Positions 13,337 to 13,530 of a stretch of 13,530 bases of DNA are shown here, one piece after another. The position numbers and the translations under genes were made by a program. The notes beneath the pieces are model-generated. The model was not told the origin of the DNA. It searched no databases and saw only the letters and a list, made by a program, of their open reading frames with translations. Source of the stretch: Zetaproteobacteria bacterium (GTDB taxonomy: Bacteria > Pseudomonadota > Alphaproteobacteria > Micavibrionales > Micavibrionaceae); the NCBI GenBank assembly GCA_002747015.1, contig NVXI01000013.1:30213-43742 (forward strand), given 5' to 3'. Position 1 is the stretch's first letter. Each line of letters starts with the position of its first letter.

Positions 13337-13530
13337 AAAAGATTTGCGCGATATATACCCGTAAATCTACAGACGAGCGCCTGGATATGGAATTCAATAC
13401 TCTGGATGCGCAGCGTGAATCTTGCGAGGCCTATATTATTAGCCAGAAGTCGGAAGGGTGGAGGCCATCTCCAACGCAATACGATGATGGCGGGTTTTCG
13501 GGGGGAACACTTGATCGGCCAGCGCTTAAC
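13333..13530 (+). CDS. Large serine recombinase (site-specific integrase), C-terminus outside window
   Basis: Only the first 66 residues are present. [18 protein letters not shown] contains the resolvase-family active site YTRKS with catalytic Ser12. [12 protein letters not shown] and the [17 protein letters not shown] block are the usual next motifs of the catalytic domain. Large serine recombinases join attachment sites on phage or island DNA and the chromosome through a covalent phosphoserine link. The ATG overlaps the DUF2924 stop (ATGA), so the two proteins are made together. The recombinase and zinc-ribbon domains should lie in the following 400-500 codons. Confidence 0.92.
   Translation, partial: MKKICAIYTRKSTDERLDMEFNTLDAQRESCEAYIISQKSEGWRPSPTQYDDGGFSGGTLDRPALN

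Larger units (their letters stand above)
8791..13530 (+). mobile_element. Probable integrated island or prophage segment, right end outside window
   Basis: A large serine recombinase gene begins at 13333. The genes between 8991 and it (GIY-YIG nuclease, ParB-methyltransferase, DUF5681, DUF2924) are all typical phage or island cargo, on the same strand and in coupled pairs. The left neighbours are chromosomal metabolic genes. The left edge is set at the structured element only for convenience; the true attachment site was not identified and no direct repeat can be tested within the window. Confidence 0.5.

Noticed and set aside
1..13530. CRISPR array or tandem repeats
   Set aside because: No regularly spaced repeats were seen.

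Overview
The window looks like a piece of a Gram-negative (Pseudomonadota) chromosome, most likely an alphaproteobacterium. An outer-membrane Tsx-type channel and a periplasmic binding protein show the Gram-negative envelope. The right-hand cargo (ParB-methyltransferase, DUF5681, DUF2924, large serine recombinase) is a set I associate with alphaproteobacterial prophages and islands. By eye the DNA is somewhat AT-rich, especially between genes. The lineage call is inference.

Left part (1-3600), envelope and cell-surface genes. A periplasmic substrate-binding protein (minus strand, cut by the window edge) is divergent from a Tsx-family outer-membrane channel. Then come a VanZ-like membrane protein, a hexapeptide-repeat acetyltransferase, and a short reading frame that looks like a fusion of two broken genes. 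Sequences matching the sigma-54 -24/-12 promoter (GG-N10-GC) precede the binding protein, the VanZ gene, the acetyltransferase and the next operon. Two of these promoters also have a nearly identical 27-bp palindrome upstream (2178-2204 and 3447-3473), the expected layout for one shared enhancer-binding activator.

Middle (3633-8481), metabolic operon. Malate synthase A (aceB), isocitrate lyase (aceA) and phosphoglucosamine mutase (glmM) lie head to tail behind one sigma-54-type promoter. Together they encode the complete glyoxylate shunt plus a step of amino-sugar/cell-wall precursor synthesis. Placing glmM here, and under sigma-54, is unusual. A run of ten G lies at the aceA stop codon. A candidate terminator lies at 8746-8783.

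Right part (about 8790-13530), probable mobile island. It starts with a structured RNA-like element whose ends pair over about 20 bp and which ends in a Rho-independent terminator. It continues with a lipoprotein gene translationally coupled to a GIY-YIG nuclease gene, and a second multi-hairpin RNA-like element with its own terminator. Next are a ParB-domain DNA methyltransferase coupled to a DUF5681 protein, and a DUF2924 protein coupled to a large serine recombinase that runs off the window. Neither RNA-like element is one I recognise. The second precedes a possible RNA switch at the methyltransferase start. Neither end of the island can be fixed from this window.
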